In this document: in pieces, positions 10,801 through 18,163 of the stretch
Layout of the letters: each line of letters opens with the position of its first letter
How positions within the stretch are numbered: position 1 is the first letter of the stretch
From: Pyrinomonadaceae bacterium
Lineage (GTDB): Bacteria > Acidobacteriota > Blastocatellia > Pyrinomonadales > Pyrinomonadaceae
NCBI GenBank assembly: GCA_030841085.1
Contig: JAVEDP010000024.1
Location: forward strand, 62,001 to 126,000
Direction of reading: 5' to 3'
DNA length: 64,000 nucleotides
Translations under genes and position numbers: made by a program
Notes under the pieces: model-generated
What the model saw: only the letters and a program-made list of their open reading frames with translations
Databases searched by the model: none
What the model was told of the DNA's origin: nothing

Positions 10801-11294
10801 ACTGTCTCATCCGAAACTGCTCCCTCTCCACCAGCGATCTGGGATCGAATCTTATCAATGATTGCCGGCGTTCTCCCACGCTCGCAAGTATTGAGCAGGT
10901 CACGATGCAGCGAACGCAATAGCGCGACAGACAATGATTCACGCGAGCCGGTCACCAGGATTGGCAAAAGCTGTGGTTTCGCCACGCCAACCTTCTTATA
11001 GTTAATGACATGGCGCAGATGAGGCGGTAGCTGCGCACTCCTCTCACTGAAGAGATGAGCGATCAGCAAAGCGAAGGACGACTTTCCCGATCCGAAATCA
11101 CCAGTAATACGCCATGCGCGCTGGCCGGACTTCGGCCCAAGGCCACTAGCTAGCCGCTCGACATACGACTGACATTCAGGAGTCAAGACGTATCCCTTGA
11201 GCGCTTTCGTGTCCAAGAAATCTCGTTCGAGGTGAGCCGAACGGAGAAAACGGCTTTCGACGTTAAGCAAGTCTGCGATCAGAGTATCGGTCAT
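7785..11294 (-). CDS. sspC: SspC, large P-loop ATPase of the phosphorothioation module
   Basis: This 1169-residue protein has a Walker A motif, GDFGSGKSS, near residue 66 and a Walker B strand, LLLIVDELGKFLEYA, near residue 185. These fit the large ATPases of Ssp and BREX (PglY/BrxC-like) operons. It lies between sspB, whose stop is seven bases upstream, and sspD, which it overlaps. SspC is required for single-strand phosphorothioation in characterised systems, together with SspB and SspD. A BREX BrxC role was considered, but the operon has no PglX, PglZ or BrxL in view, and the DUF4007 and PAPS-reductase neighbours fit Ssp better. The long C-terminal part beyond about residue 500 has no motif I recognise. 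Confidence 0.8.
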   Translation of the reverse strand: MTDTLIADLLNVESRFLRSAHLERDFLDTKALKGYVLTPECQSYVERLASGLGPKSGQRAWRITGDFGSGKSSFALLIAHLFSERSAQLPPHLRHVINYKKVGVAKPQLLPILVTGSRESLSVALLRSLHRDLLNTCERGRTPAIIDKIRSQIAGGEGAVSDETVVQLLADANVYVSAAKKADGLLLIVDELGKFLEYAAHHPERQDVYLLQRLAEFASRSGKTPLFLIGLLHQGFNAYADNLTESAQKEWEKVAGRFEQLIFNQPLEQTAGLVGDALRVNVAQLPKTIGTQAHRDMAAAVELGWYGALVGKKNLLDNGERIYPLHPSIVPVLVKLFSRFGQNERSLFSFLLGAEPFGLQDFAQQTANRERFYRIHNLYDYAKSAFGHRLSVQSYRSHWNEIDSMIESFRTQNDLDLRILKTVGLLNLLDSGNLLATKDALLVAVCGKDSREAHTVSEAIKKLQKDKRVLYNRGASGGFCLWPHTSVDLERAYASAARALGPEPKQVSSLIHSYLETRPLVARRHYIETGNLRHFEVRFSPVNELAESLKFDYETSDGLVVVALCETEEERKAALRFATSGVLDDQPAILFAIPNPLNILAKLVEKVQRWEMVRNSTPELNNDSFAFEEVSRQISAARRMLEERVQAFVGLQQFSGRTELVWYRQGKILRVRNGRELLSSLSTVCDEVYAQAPRIQNELVNRRALSSAAAAARTRLIESIFSSSSKPLLGMDSAKKPPEMSIYLSILQKGCIHREVDGRPTLVEPSARQDVCGVRPALHRIKVLLEKNRDSRVRVSEIFAELRKPPYGVRDGISPMLLAIFAVLNEQFVAFYDSGAFMREMAGLDLLRLTKVPELFEIQYCKVAGVRLELFDRLFEVLDLERSNERRIDLLDVVRPLCIFAARLPPYTHKTRRLSEFAVAVRSVLLNAREPSALLFRELPEACGFGSFRAKGRLTRKEGMKFVESLKAILNELRMAHPQLLERMKRVLTTGFDLADSFQDARSTMSSRSADVLIAVNEPRLKAFCMRLVDRNLPDAEWLESLGSLVASVPPSKWVDADEDKFVHELSQLISRFRRVESVGFGRAKRTNDESAVRVTITKSDGSEVDNVICVSKSEEVEVAAIEAQITSLLGEQRRIGLAATARAFWKVLSSEEGNSDKASSSRPEFVRR

Positions 11295-11301
11295 TTGAGC
11301 T

Positions 11302-12222
11302 TCACACCTGGTAAACGGCCTCCAAACACTGCCGGTCTGAACGACTTGGATCGTCAGTTCGGGTTACCTCCTGCAGCGCTGCGGATTCCTTGTAGGAAAA
11401 CATCCCATGGGAATCATCCTCTATTCGATCAAGTCGCTCTCGGAGATCCCACTCGGGCAACTTAAAGATCTGGCCAGGACTGCCATGCCCCACCGAGATA
11501 TCGCGGAACGTAATCTTTTTCTCGGTGGCCCGACGTGTAGTAGTCCAAAACTCGTTTAGACAAAACACGAAAAGCTCGGGCGTTATTTCGGATTTCGGCT
11601 CCCGTCTGAAAGCGTAAATCGGCTCGCGCCTGCCCCCCCCGAAGTCCCGTTCTCCTACCCTCTGAATTAATTCGAGTTCGACCAAGGGACAATCAAGATT
11701 GTCTTCGAGGATCTCGCCTTTTCTACTTCGTGTAGGCACATAAGTGTGGAGAAAGGTGTCGAAGTGCTGTTCCAATGTAACCGTTGAAAGTTTGCGTTCC
11801 AATCGTTTGGCTTCCTGCTGAAAAGCTCGCAATGCAGATGTCCTACCGATTTCCTGATGACGCCACTTATTAAGGAGGTAATCCCAAGCAAATAATGGTT
11901 CAGAGACCTGTGTTGAGAGTTTCCAATGAATCAACCAAAGGGTACGCTTGTCTTCCAGAAACGGATCAAAGCCCCCTTGTTTCATTAGAGCTTCTCCAAA
12001 ATCTGTGATGGAGTAACCGCCATCTTTCAAGGCTGAGGCTATTCCGGTCGTTTGAACCCAGAATCTGATGGCTCGCACCATGTTCTTCCCAACACCCATA
12101 GCCACGATCGCTTCTTCCTCATTTCCAAAAATCCGTGGGTTGGCAGTAAGCGAGCGATATGCCTTGGGGAGCCAAGCATAACGACAGGGAAATGTTTCAT
12201 GACCTGAAAATCTGTAATTCAT
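11302..12222 (-). CDS. sspB: SspB, DUF4007 family DNA-nicking subunit of phosphorothioation
   Basis: The product is about 306 residues from ATG 12222; a TTG two codons upstream is possible. The N-terminus MNYRFSGHETFPCRYAWLPK and the overall layout are typical of the DUF4007 family, whose characterised member SspB makes the single-strand nick at the modification site. It is the first gene of a minus-strand operon continuing into sspC seven bases later. No clear Shine-Dalgarno sequence precedes the start. The family identity is strong; the nicking role is known from the family and not from residues I can point to. Confidence 0.85.
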   Translation of the reverse strand: MNYRFSGHETFPCRYAWLPKAYRSLTANPRIFGNEEEAIVAMGVGKNMVRAIRFWVQTTGIASALKDGGYSITDFGEALMKQGGFDPFLEDKRTLWLIHWKLSTQVSEPLFAWDYLLNKWRHQEIGRTSALRAFQQEAKRLERKLSTVTLEQHFDTFLHTYVPTRSRKGEILEDNLDCPLVELELIQRVGERDFGGGRREPIYAFRREPKSEITPELFVFCLNEFWTTTRRATEKKITFRDISVGHGSPGQIFKLPEWDLRERLDRIEDDSHGMFSYKESAALQEVTRTDDPSRSDRQCLEAVYQV

Positions 12223-12258
12223 AGTCAATTGATGCGCGATGACCAGCTAAATTTTGCC

Positions 12259-12320
12259 AAAGCGCTATATCCTGAAGGCAAAATGCCTAAGGCCGCAATA
12301 CCTTGTGCTAGAAAGCGCTA
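12259..12320. promoter_or_regulatory. Two identical AAAGCGCTA sites upstream of the ssp operon
   Basis: The 9-base word AAAGCGCTA occurs at 12259-12267 and 12312-12320, in the 238-base gap between the sspB start and the antitoxin gene. Each contains the palindrome AGCGCT. Two equal sites 53 bases apart just upstream of the operon suggest a binding site for a regulator, perhaps the nearby HigA-like protein, but no promoter hexamers stand out. Confidence 0.3.
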
Positions 12321-12460
12321 AGATTATCACCATTAAGCGGCGCGCGCCAGATAAGCTAGATCTAGGGGACCGGGCTCGTTTCGGAAGTCCTATTGTGTAC
12401 TAAGACACAGACAGCAGAATGTCCACTGATCGTATGGCTTTTGGAGCATTCTCTATTGCC

Positions 12461-12781
12461 TCACTGCGATTCTACCTCGGCAATGCCAGAGAGTACGACT
12501 GGATCTCGATCAGGAAATTCAGCAACTAGCGACAAGTTGCCGCCCATGGCCTCGACGCTCTTTCGCAATGTGGAAAGCAAAAGGTCGCTGCGCTTCTCAA
12601 GCCGGGAAACGCCATCCTGACTAATACCGAGAACCTTAGCCATCCGCACTTGGGTAAGTTTGCGAGCCCGCCGGAGTTCCTGCAACGTCATTTCTTCAGC
12701 GATCAAACCGTCAGCACGGGCCTCGATCTTCTTGCGACGCGCGGAACCTATTCTCTTCATTTTCTGGTTGAGAGTCTTCAC
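12461..12781 (-). CDS. higA: HigA-like antitoxin with XRE helix-turn-helix
   Basis: This is a 106-residue protein starting at GTG, two bases after the toxin stop. The helix-turn-helix lies about residues 32-63 (LQELRRARKLTQVRMAKVLGI, then SQDGVSRLEKR), followed by a short C-terminal segment (LVAEFPDRDPVVL) common in antitoxins of the HigA2 kind. It would neutralise the adjoining RelE-type toxin and repress the pair by binding the palindrome upstream of the toxin gene. The toxin-first gene order is typical of HigBA. Confidence 0.85.
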   Translation of the reverse strand: MKTLNQKMKRIGSARRKKIEARADGLIAEEMTLQELRRARKLTQVRMAKVLGISQDGVSRLEKRSDLLLSTLRKSVEAMGGNLSLVAEFPDRDPVVLSGIAEVESQ

Positions 12782-12783
12782 AG

Positions 12784-13146
12784 TTAATTCTTCCTTTTCT
12801 TCAAGAGCGCTAGATGCCCGTCGAACCTCTTATCGGCCTTGGCTATTAACTGCCGATAAAAACGCTTTTCACTCCCGCCTGACTTGTCCCCCGCGACTAG
12901 AAGGATAGCTTTGCGCTTCGGGTCGAAAGCAAAGGCAACGCGCCACACGCCATCATCAGCATCGAATCTCAGCTCCTTCATGTTCGCGTGGCGGGAGCCT
13001 TTCAGGGTATCGACCCTGGGCCTCCCGAGTTGCGGACCAAACTGTTCGAGCAATCTGGCGTGGGCCAGCATTTCGTCCTGCACCGTTCCTGACAGGGCGT
13101 CAAATTCTGAGTCGAACTTGTCATGAAACGATACTACCCACTTCAC
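12784..13146 (-). CDS. higB: HigB/RelE-family toxin (Gp49-like)
   Basis: The protein has 120 residues from a GTG start. The segment MKELRFDADDGVWRVAFAFD, followed by RKAILLVAGDKSG and a basic C-terminal helix, is the usual core of HigB/Gp49-like RelE-superfamily toxins, which cut mRNA on the ribosome. It is followed two bases later by the antitoxin. A 16-base palindrome lies 27 bases upstream of the start. The pair could help hold the element in the cell, as it lies between the defence operon and the conjugation genes. Confidence 0.87.
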   Translation of the reverse strand: MKWVVSFHDKFDSEFDALSGTVQDEMLAHARLLEQFGPQLGRPRVDTLKGSRHANMKELRFDADDGVWRVAFAFDPKRKAILLVAGDKSGGSEKRFYRQLIAKADKRFDGHLALLKKRKN

Positions 13147-13172
13147 TTTCAGAGTATGTACCGAAGAACATT

Positions 13173-13188
13173 ATGTAGTCAACTACAT
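13173..13188. promoter_or_regulatory. Palindromic operator upstream of higBA
   Basis: ATGTAGTCAACTACAT is a perfect inverted repeat of seven bases around a CA centre, ending 27 bases before the toxin start. Its place and symmetry fit the autoregulatory site of the HigA-like repressor. Confidence 0.6.
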
Positions 13189-13984
13189 GTTGGCTCGCCA
13201 ACCGGTTGATCTTTCCTACCGCTCATGGCGGGCGTAGCTTCTCTATTCCCACTTTTGGCCCTGTGGTCAATCCCGCTTCTCGGAGGTACATTCGGACTGC
13301 ATTACTTTTATGTCCTATGCAAACCCCCTTGCATCTTTCGACCGCGTTTTCAGATAGGAATTAATGGAAAAAATCCAACTTCTTCGGCGGATCGCGGGAA
13401 CGTTTTTCGCTACTTAAGCATCTAATCTTCCCCGACAACAAAATACATTCTTGGTTGCGCATCTTCGCCGCTGAAGAGGTCGCGACAATGCCGGATTCTT
13501 GCAACGCTTTCAAGCCGCAGCCCTGCACCTTAGACATCGCAGATGGTAGTTGGCTTCGTAAAGAGTCTGCCCAGCTCAAAGAAGAAACGGCACTAAGTGT
13601 AAAGCGCAGCGTTAAATAATTGTCATAGATTTCGTGGTTCGGTTTCGAAAGCTAGACTCTCCCAAGTCTCCTCGCTCTCGTAGAGGCCCAGAACCTCTGA
13701 CCTTTCAAGTTAAGCCTGGCAGGGCTTCCCTGATCGGAAGTTAAGGCCGAAGGCCATCACAGTGGTTAAGCTTGTATGGATAACCATCTGCACCCGTATC
13801 TTCGCGCGACCGATAAGTCCACGGCGCAACATCGCCTCGACAACCTTCTGCTGGTCAGTGGTGCCCAATTTTTTTACTCCGGAAGTTCCGTGCAGTTCTC
13901 CCGTCTTAAGGAGAATAGAAGATCGTCAACTATAGGTTCTTGTGTGCCGACCAGCACTCATATACACGTGCAACGGGAGGGATT
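13189..13984. other. Long intergenic region without a supported gene
   Basis: About 800 bases lie between the divergent higBA and sigma-54-type activator genes. Short frames on both strands here have neither ribosome sites nor recognisable products. The only clear signal is the Shine-Dalgarno sequence GGGAGGG just before the activator start at 13985. It may hold decayed sequence. Confidence 0.4.
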
Positions 13985-15301
13985 ATGAGTCGGAGACACT
14001 CGGCTCTTGTCGCAGAAGCGAAACAGCACGACGTTTCGCCGCCGGCGTGGAAGGACGAAACCGCGCGGCGAGTGCGGGAGTATCGAACTCGGCAAAGACA
14101 AACAGAAGAAAGCGCTCGTCAGATTAAGGATCTCTTCGCTGATCAGTCGAGTCAACAGGCGCGAATAATGCGCGCAGAAATTGAACGCGTAGCGCGACGG
14201 TCCTTCAATATTTTGATCACGGGAGAAACCGGCACCGGCAAGACTTATGCGGCACGAGAAATCCACCGACGATCAGCGCGAGCCAATAATCCGTTCTTGG
14301 AACTCAACTGCGCCAATTTGCCGGAACAGTTAGTGGAAGCCGAACTCTTCGGCTATCGCAAGGGCGCCTTCACTGGAGCGGACCGCGATCACACGGGACT
14401 CTTCGAAGAAGCTGACGGCGGGGTTCTCTTTCTCGATGAAATCGGCGACATCGCGCTGACAGTCCAAAACAAACTCCTAAGAGCAATTGAAGAAAAGCAG
14501 ATCAAACGGCTTGGCACGAACCGTCACGTATTCTGTGATGTGCAGATTATCGCGGCGACGTCGCGGAATCTCGCCAGCATGACTCAGTCTCGTGAATTCC
14601 GTGAGGACCTCCACTGCCGACTTGCTGTATTGACGATAGAGACTGCACCGCTTAGAGAGCGCCGCGAAGACATTCCCGCAATGATCGCTTTTTACTTGCG
14701 TGAAGCTGCTGCAATCACTAACCGAACCAATCAGTGTGCTCCTTATTGGATTGAGGAAGACGCCGCAGCATTGCTGTGTCAGTTCGACTATCCGGGGAAC
14801 ATTCGAGCTTTGCGGAATCTGATTTATGAGCTGACGAGCTACGTCAAAGAAAGCGAGCCAATCTCAATTGAGTTGGTGCAGTTCGTTTTGGCTAAGCTTA
14901 ACTCGCGCGGAAGCAATCCGATCACGAACCGAAATGGTACGCGACAAGCAACTTCTGCGCCGAGCAATGAGCTAGCATCAGCGGGCAACATTGCCAATAT
15001 GGATGAAGCCACAAAGCACGCCCATTTGCGGTCCATCGCACATGAAGGTGACATTATCCTACCGCTCGAACTCTGTGTGCTGCGGAGTGGCGAAACCTTC
15101 AGACAATGGACCGCTCGGGCCAAGCGTTGTAGCATTGAAGCTGCGCGCCAAGCTACCGGCGGGACTATGCAAAGCGCAGCCGAACGATTGGGCCTTAGCC
15201 GTAACAGCTTGCTGGGGCATCTTCATCGAGCCAGACAAGCTCAGAATGAAACTCTCTTTGATTGGCGGCGTAAGTCTGACGGCGATTCGCCGGAGCGTTA
15301 G
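13985..15301 (+). CDS. Sigma-54-interacting AAA+ transcriptional activator with Fis-type HTH
   Basis: The ATG at 13985 follows GGGAGGG at five bases, giving 438 residues. Walker A, TGETGTGKTYAA, is near residues 78-89. The sigma-54 contact loop GAFTGA is near residue 127 and the Walker B strand GGVLFLDEIGD follows. A Fis-like helix-turn-helix (MQSAAERLGLSRNSLLGHL) lies near residues 396-414. There is no receiver or sensor domain, only about 55 residues of charged N-terminus, so control must come through a partner or expression level. It should help RNA polymerase with sigma-54 open promoters. It is one of two such activators on the element, with the HEPN cargo genes downstream on the same strand. 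Confidence 0.88.
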   Translation: MSRRHSALVAEAKQHDVSPPAWKDETARRVREYRTRQRQTEESARQIKDLFADQSSQQARIMRAEIERVARRSFNILITGETGTGKTYAAREIHRRSARANNPFLELNCANLPEQLVEAELFGYRKGAFTGADRDHTGLFEEADGGVLFLDEIGDIALTVQNKLLRAIEEKQIKRLGTNRHVFCDVQIIAATSRNLASMTQSREFREDLHCRLAVLTIETAPLRERREDIPAMIAFYLREAAAITNRTNQCAPYWIEEDAAALLCQFDYPGNIRALRNLIYELTSYVKESEPISIELVQFVLAKLNSRGSNPITNRNGTRQATSAPSNELASAGNIANMDEATKHAHLRSIAHEGDIILPLELCVLRSGETFRQWTARAKRCSIEAARQATGGTMQSAAERLGLSRNSLLGHLHRARQAQNETLFDWRRKSDGDSPER

Positions 15302-15520
15302 ATACCATTCCTGAGTTAGAAGTATTGATTCAGGAGGAGCGCATAACTTTAGTGCTCACGAAAAGTGCGACTCGCGAAGGCAAAGGCGATACTAAGATAT
15401 TAAATCGAGGCGATTGTGGTGTAATGAGCACGGGCCGGTGCGCTCTGAAGTGCAGAATCAGTTTTTATACGGAATCGGTGTTAGTAGAAATATAGAAGCG
15501 ACTTTATAGAGGCGGTATTT

Positions 15521-16297
15521 ATGATCAAGAGAGCGCAGCCACTCTGGGCTTCTGGTCCGGGAGAAATTCTCAAGCATGGTCTTGATCTACTTAAGAGTGA
15601 TACAGATACGAAGCGCCGCCTAGCGATGATAAGCATTGATAATGCGGTTGAGTTAATGATGAAAATATTTTTGGGTCTTCCTCAACGGGTTACGGGCTTG
15701 AAGATTACCAGGAAAGAGTACCAAGAATTCTCAGAGAGCTTTCCTGCATTGCTTGACGCACTAGAAAATCATGCTGCAGATAAGCTTGACGGAATTGATT
15801 TGGGAGAGATCGAATGGTTCCATCGCCTCCGCAATGAGCTTTATCATCAGGGTAACGGTTTGACTGTGGAGCGAGAGAAAGTTGAGGTCTACGCTGAACT
15901 TGCCAACGTGCTTTTCTACAACCTATTTGGGTTCCGGCTGGTTGAGTCTGAAAGTAACAGGACTGAACTTTTAGGGAATTTCATGGTTGCGTGGGTTAAT
16001 TTTGAAAAGGCCCTTTTGAGTCTAGCTGCGCCTAATCAAACGTCCGTGAGTGGTCGCCCATTGATGCCGCTAGACGCCGCCCGGCTTTTGCATCGTAGGG
16101 GTCTCATTTTGCAGTCTGAGATGGCGGAGATTGATCAATTGCGTAGGCTTCGCAATGAAATTGTACATGGCAAATTAGACTATCAGTCGGCTTTGAAGCC
16201 AGAAATCGTTAAGAGACTTGAAGCGTTAGGACCAGAGCTCTTGAAGCGGGAGGAGCTTAATGCACGGCTACACGGCAAAGATAGTCTCGATGGATAG
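15521..16297 (+). CDS. Protein with two HEPN-like motifs, possible RNase of defence type
   Basis: This 258-residue protein is preceded by AGAGGCGG. It contains two copies of the R-x4-H motif that marks HEPN domains: RNELYH at residues 104-109 and RNEIVH at 211-216, each in a helical context (HRLRNELYHQG, LRRLRNEIVHG). HEPN proteins are often toxins or RNases in phage defence and toxin-antitoxin pairs. No nucleotidyltransferase antitoxin is adjacent. A second HEPN protein follows downstream. Function is inferred only from the motif, and non-catalytic HEPN proteins exist. Confidence 0.65.
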   Translation: MIKRAQPLWASGPGEILKHGLDLLKSDTDTKRRLAMISIDNAVELMMKIFLGLPQRVTGLKITRKEYQEFSESFPALLDALENHAADKLDGIDLGEIEWFHRLRNELYHQGNGLTVEREKVEVYAELANVLFYNLFGFRLVESESNRTELLGNFMVAWVNFEKALLSLAAPNQTSVSGRPLMPLDAARLLHRRGLILQSEMAEIDQLRRLRNEIVHGKLDYQSALKPEIVKRLEALGPELLKREELNARLHGKDSLDG

Positions 16298-16315
16298 GAT
16301 GCGCGTTGTCGACAC

Positions 16316-16422
16316 GCGCAACATAAAAAACCATTGCGGCTGACGGCGCGGTAGCATGTTTCTCCAGTGGCCTTTCATTTCTGCTCGGACGCCGAATAGC
16401 GCAGCAAAGGCCAGCGTTGGGT
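16316..16422 (+). repeat. Weak attC-like site
   Basis: A region between the two HEPN genes ends in GTTGGGT (16416-16422), which fits the attC R' consensus, 37 bases before the next start. The left box GCGCAAC (16316-16322) departs from consensus and the arms pair only partly. It is listed because better attC-like sites follow the next two genes. Confidence 0.25.
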
Positions 16423-16459
16423 TCCTCTTTGTTACTGACCGCCATGTGATGGAGCACTA

Positions 16460-17191
16460 ATGAAATCGCGAGGTCCTGAGGATTATTTTGCTGGCGCCGT
16501 TCCTGCTGGGGTGATCTTTGACATGCAGGTTTATGATATGCGTAGTGTCGCCCGCATGCGTCCGCCCGAGGGCGATCTTCGCGATACTCCTTTCGCTGAG
16601 TTGTGCCTGATCGGGCTCGTTGCGTATTTCGAGGGGTTCTGCAAGAACCATTTCGCATCGATTATCAACATTTGTCCACAATTGCTTCGCGAATTGCAAA
16701 CGCGGGGTCGGGACATCTCGGTAAGCGCCTTTCACCTTCTGGATGCAGGCGACCCCATCCTTCCGAAACTGGGTTATCTTGTCGCTGAGGGTTTCGACTT
16801 CGGGACCGCCAAAGCTATCAATGGTATGTACTGTGATCTGCTGAGAGTGACTCCTTTTTCAAAAGACGAGATGGCGCGATTTGCTGAAATCCTTGACGAC
16901 CGGAATTTGCTAGTTCACCACGGAGGCATTTTTGGACCCCGATACGCTCGTGAACGCTTCATCAAGCGGGAGACTGGCTTGTCGCGTCTCTTTCTTGATT
17001 CGCTGGTTGTTACGACGGACCAGTTGGAGGCCGCCGCCACATTCCTTCATTCGATTTCCATGAAGGTTCGGACGGCCACCGAAAGCGCATTGAGTTCTTA
17101 CGTTCGCGAGCGCCGCTTGAAGCTCTCTCGTGGCGCACGAGAGGCGGTCGAATCACTCGGGTGGGCCGATTCGCATTCCCCAGCCGATTAG
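16460..17191 (+). CDS. HEPN-domain protein (RiboL-PSP/MAE_28990-like)
   Basis: The product has 243 residues, with GGAG six bases before the ATG. The HEPN motif lies at residues 148-153 in LDDRNLLVHHGG, and the layout with an early helix (LIGLVAYFEGFCKNHF) resembles the HEPN families often annotated as RiboL-PSP or MAE_28990. It lies alone on the plus strand, bounded by an attC-like site on the downstream side and a weaker one upstream, like a gene cassette. A role as RNA-targeting defence protein is inferred, and no partner gene is seen. Confidence 0.65.
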   Translation: MKSRGPEDYFAGAVPAGVIFDMQVYDMRSVARMRPPEGDLRDTPFAELCLIGLVAYFEGFCKNHFASIINICPQLLRELQTRGRDISVSAFHLLDAGDPILPKLGYLVAEGFDFGTAKAINGMYCDLLRVTPFSKDEMARFAEILDDRNLLVHHGGIFGPRYARERFIKRETGLSRLFLDSLVVTTDQLEAAATFLHSISMKVRTATESALSSYVRERRLKLSRGAREAVESLGWADSHSPAD

Positions 17192-17209
17192 TTGTTGCTC
17201 AGGACAGGG

Positions 17210-17311
17210 ACCCAACAAAGCGTTGAACGCGAGTGGCGGGAGCGTGTTTCGCAAGTTGATTCGTCCGGCGATGCTTGAATTCGCGCCGCCGCGTCAACTC
17301 CGACGTTAGCT
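17210..17311 (+). repeat. attC-like recombination site
   Basis: ACCCAAC (17210-17216) and GTTAGCT (17305-17311) bound a 102-base imperfect palindrome. The inner arms AAAGCGTTGAACGCG and CGCGTCAACTCCGACG pair with unmatched bases, as in integron attC sites. It sits between a stop codon and the next start, where a cassette junction would be. The R' box departs at one base from GTTRRRY. Confidence 0.5.
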
Positions 17312-17332
17312 GGACCTCCAACCGAAGGCATT

Positions 17333-17788
17333 ATGAGCTTTTCTGAAACCCTGCTTGTCAACGCGCTATCTCTCCTTATAGGTGGGCTGCTCGGCTACGT
17401 CTTCGCGGAGTTGCAGCAATTCTATGGGAAGCGGAGGGAGAAGCGCCAAGCCGCGGCTCTAATACGTCTAGAAACCGAGATGAACCTATTATGGCTGGAC
17501 GACGTGATCAAAACCAAAGTCTATTTCAGGGATGAGGCATTTTTGGAAATGAGAAAGAATGGCTTCCTGTCCTATCTGCCTAGACCCCTTCCCTTTCTCG
17601 TAGCAAGAACTTATGACAAGATGTATCAGGTTAACGACCTGTCAAAGCGCAGCCGTGACGGAGAACTAGTACCAGAAATAGAGGGAGAGATAGCAGAGCT
17701 TCGGAGGCGACTGGAAACAGTCAATGCCGAAATAGACAACTATTTCCCAAGCATCAGTCGCAATTACGGCCCACCACGTTCTAGCTAA
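17333..17788 (+). CDS. Small single-pass membrane protein, coiled-coil tail
   Basis: This 151-residue protein has AAGG five bases before the ATG. One membrane segment lies at about residues 6-26 (TLLVNALSLLIGGLLGYVFA), followed by a charged cytoplasmic part with heptad-like helices (EIEGEIAELRRRLETVNAEID). It begins 21 bases after one attC-like site and is followed by another, so it looks like a cassette gene. I do not recognise a family. Confidence 0.6.
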   Translation: MSFSETLLVNALSLLIGGLLGYVFAELQQFYGKRREKRQAAALIRLETEMNLLWLDDVIKTKVYFRDEAFLEMRKNGFLSYLPRPLPFLVARTYDKMYQVNDLSKRSRDGELVPEIEGEIAELRRRLETVNAEIDNYFPSISRNYGPPRSS

Positions 17789-17872
17789 CCAGCGATGAGA
17801 ATTTCGACCTTGTCTTAATCCGCTCCGGGGTTTGATGGCTTAATATACCCGGTGATCCCACCAACACGTGCC

Positions 17873-17965
17873 AGCTAACAACGGCATGCACCCGAAACCC
17901 CGTCACGAAATCTCCCATGCACGTTGAATGTGGAGGCGGGTGCTGAACCACTGGCATTGTTGGTG
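17873..17965 (+). repeat. attC-like recombination site
   Basis: The left box AGCTAAC (17873-17879) is the exact complement of the R' box of the preceding site. The right box is GTTGGTG (17959-17965). Between them, AACAACGGCATGCACCCG pairs with CGGGTGC and TGGCATTGTT with several unpaired bases. This is the third such site in 1.7 kb. Confidence 0.45.
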
Positions 17966-17986
17966 TCGTCCTTGGAGCTGGTGGTC

Positions 17987-18156
17987 CTAGCAGGCTGCTG
18001 AAAAAATAGTGATAGTTACTGGTTTCGTCTTCATGAAGACTTTTGCTTATCGATGATGTGCGATCTTGTTTCTGCGATTGATCCCTTGAGTGGCTCTTTG
18101 GCCACTGTTTCGCCGTTGTACCAAGTGGCCAGGTTACTTTTTCAGCAGCCTGCTAG
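17987..18156. mobile_element. MITE-like element, 162 bp, with CTAG target duplications
   Basis: CAGGCTGCTGAAAAA at 17991-18005 is repeated inverted at 18138-18152, and both ends are flanked by CTAG (17987-17990, 18153-18156). No transposase frame is present, so this is a non-autonomous or internally deleted insertion sequence. The interior has short palindromes such as GTCTTCATGAAGAC. It lies between the last attC-like site and the end of the relaxase gene. Confidence 0.75.
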
Positions 18157-18163
18157 GGCTACG

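Noticed and set aside
7025-12222. BREX type with a PAPS reductase
   Set aside because: The order and the DUF4007 gene fit Ssp better, and no PglZ, BrxL or BrxA-like gene is seen.
13189-13984. Insertion-sequence remnant or tRNA fragment in the gap before the activator gene
   Set aside because: Neither inverted ends nor a transposase-like frame or cloverleaf could be shown.
15297-15304. GTTAGAT at the end of the first sigma-54-type activator gene, which fits an attC R' box
   Set aside because: No matching AAC box or pairing arm was found upstream. It overlaps the stop codon and is probably chance.
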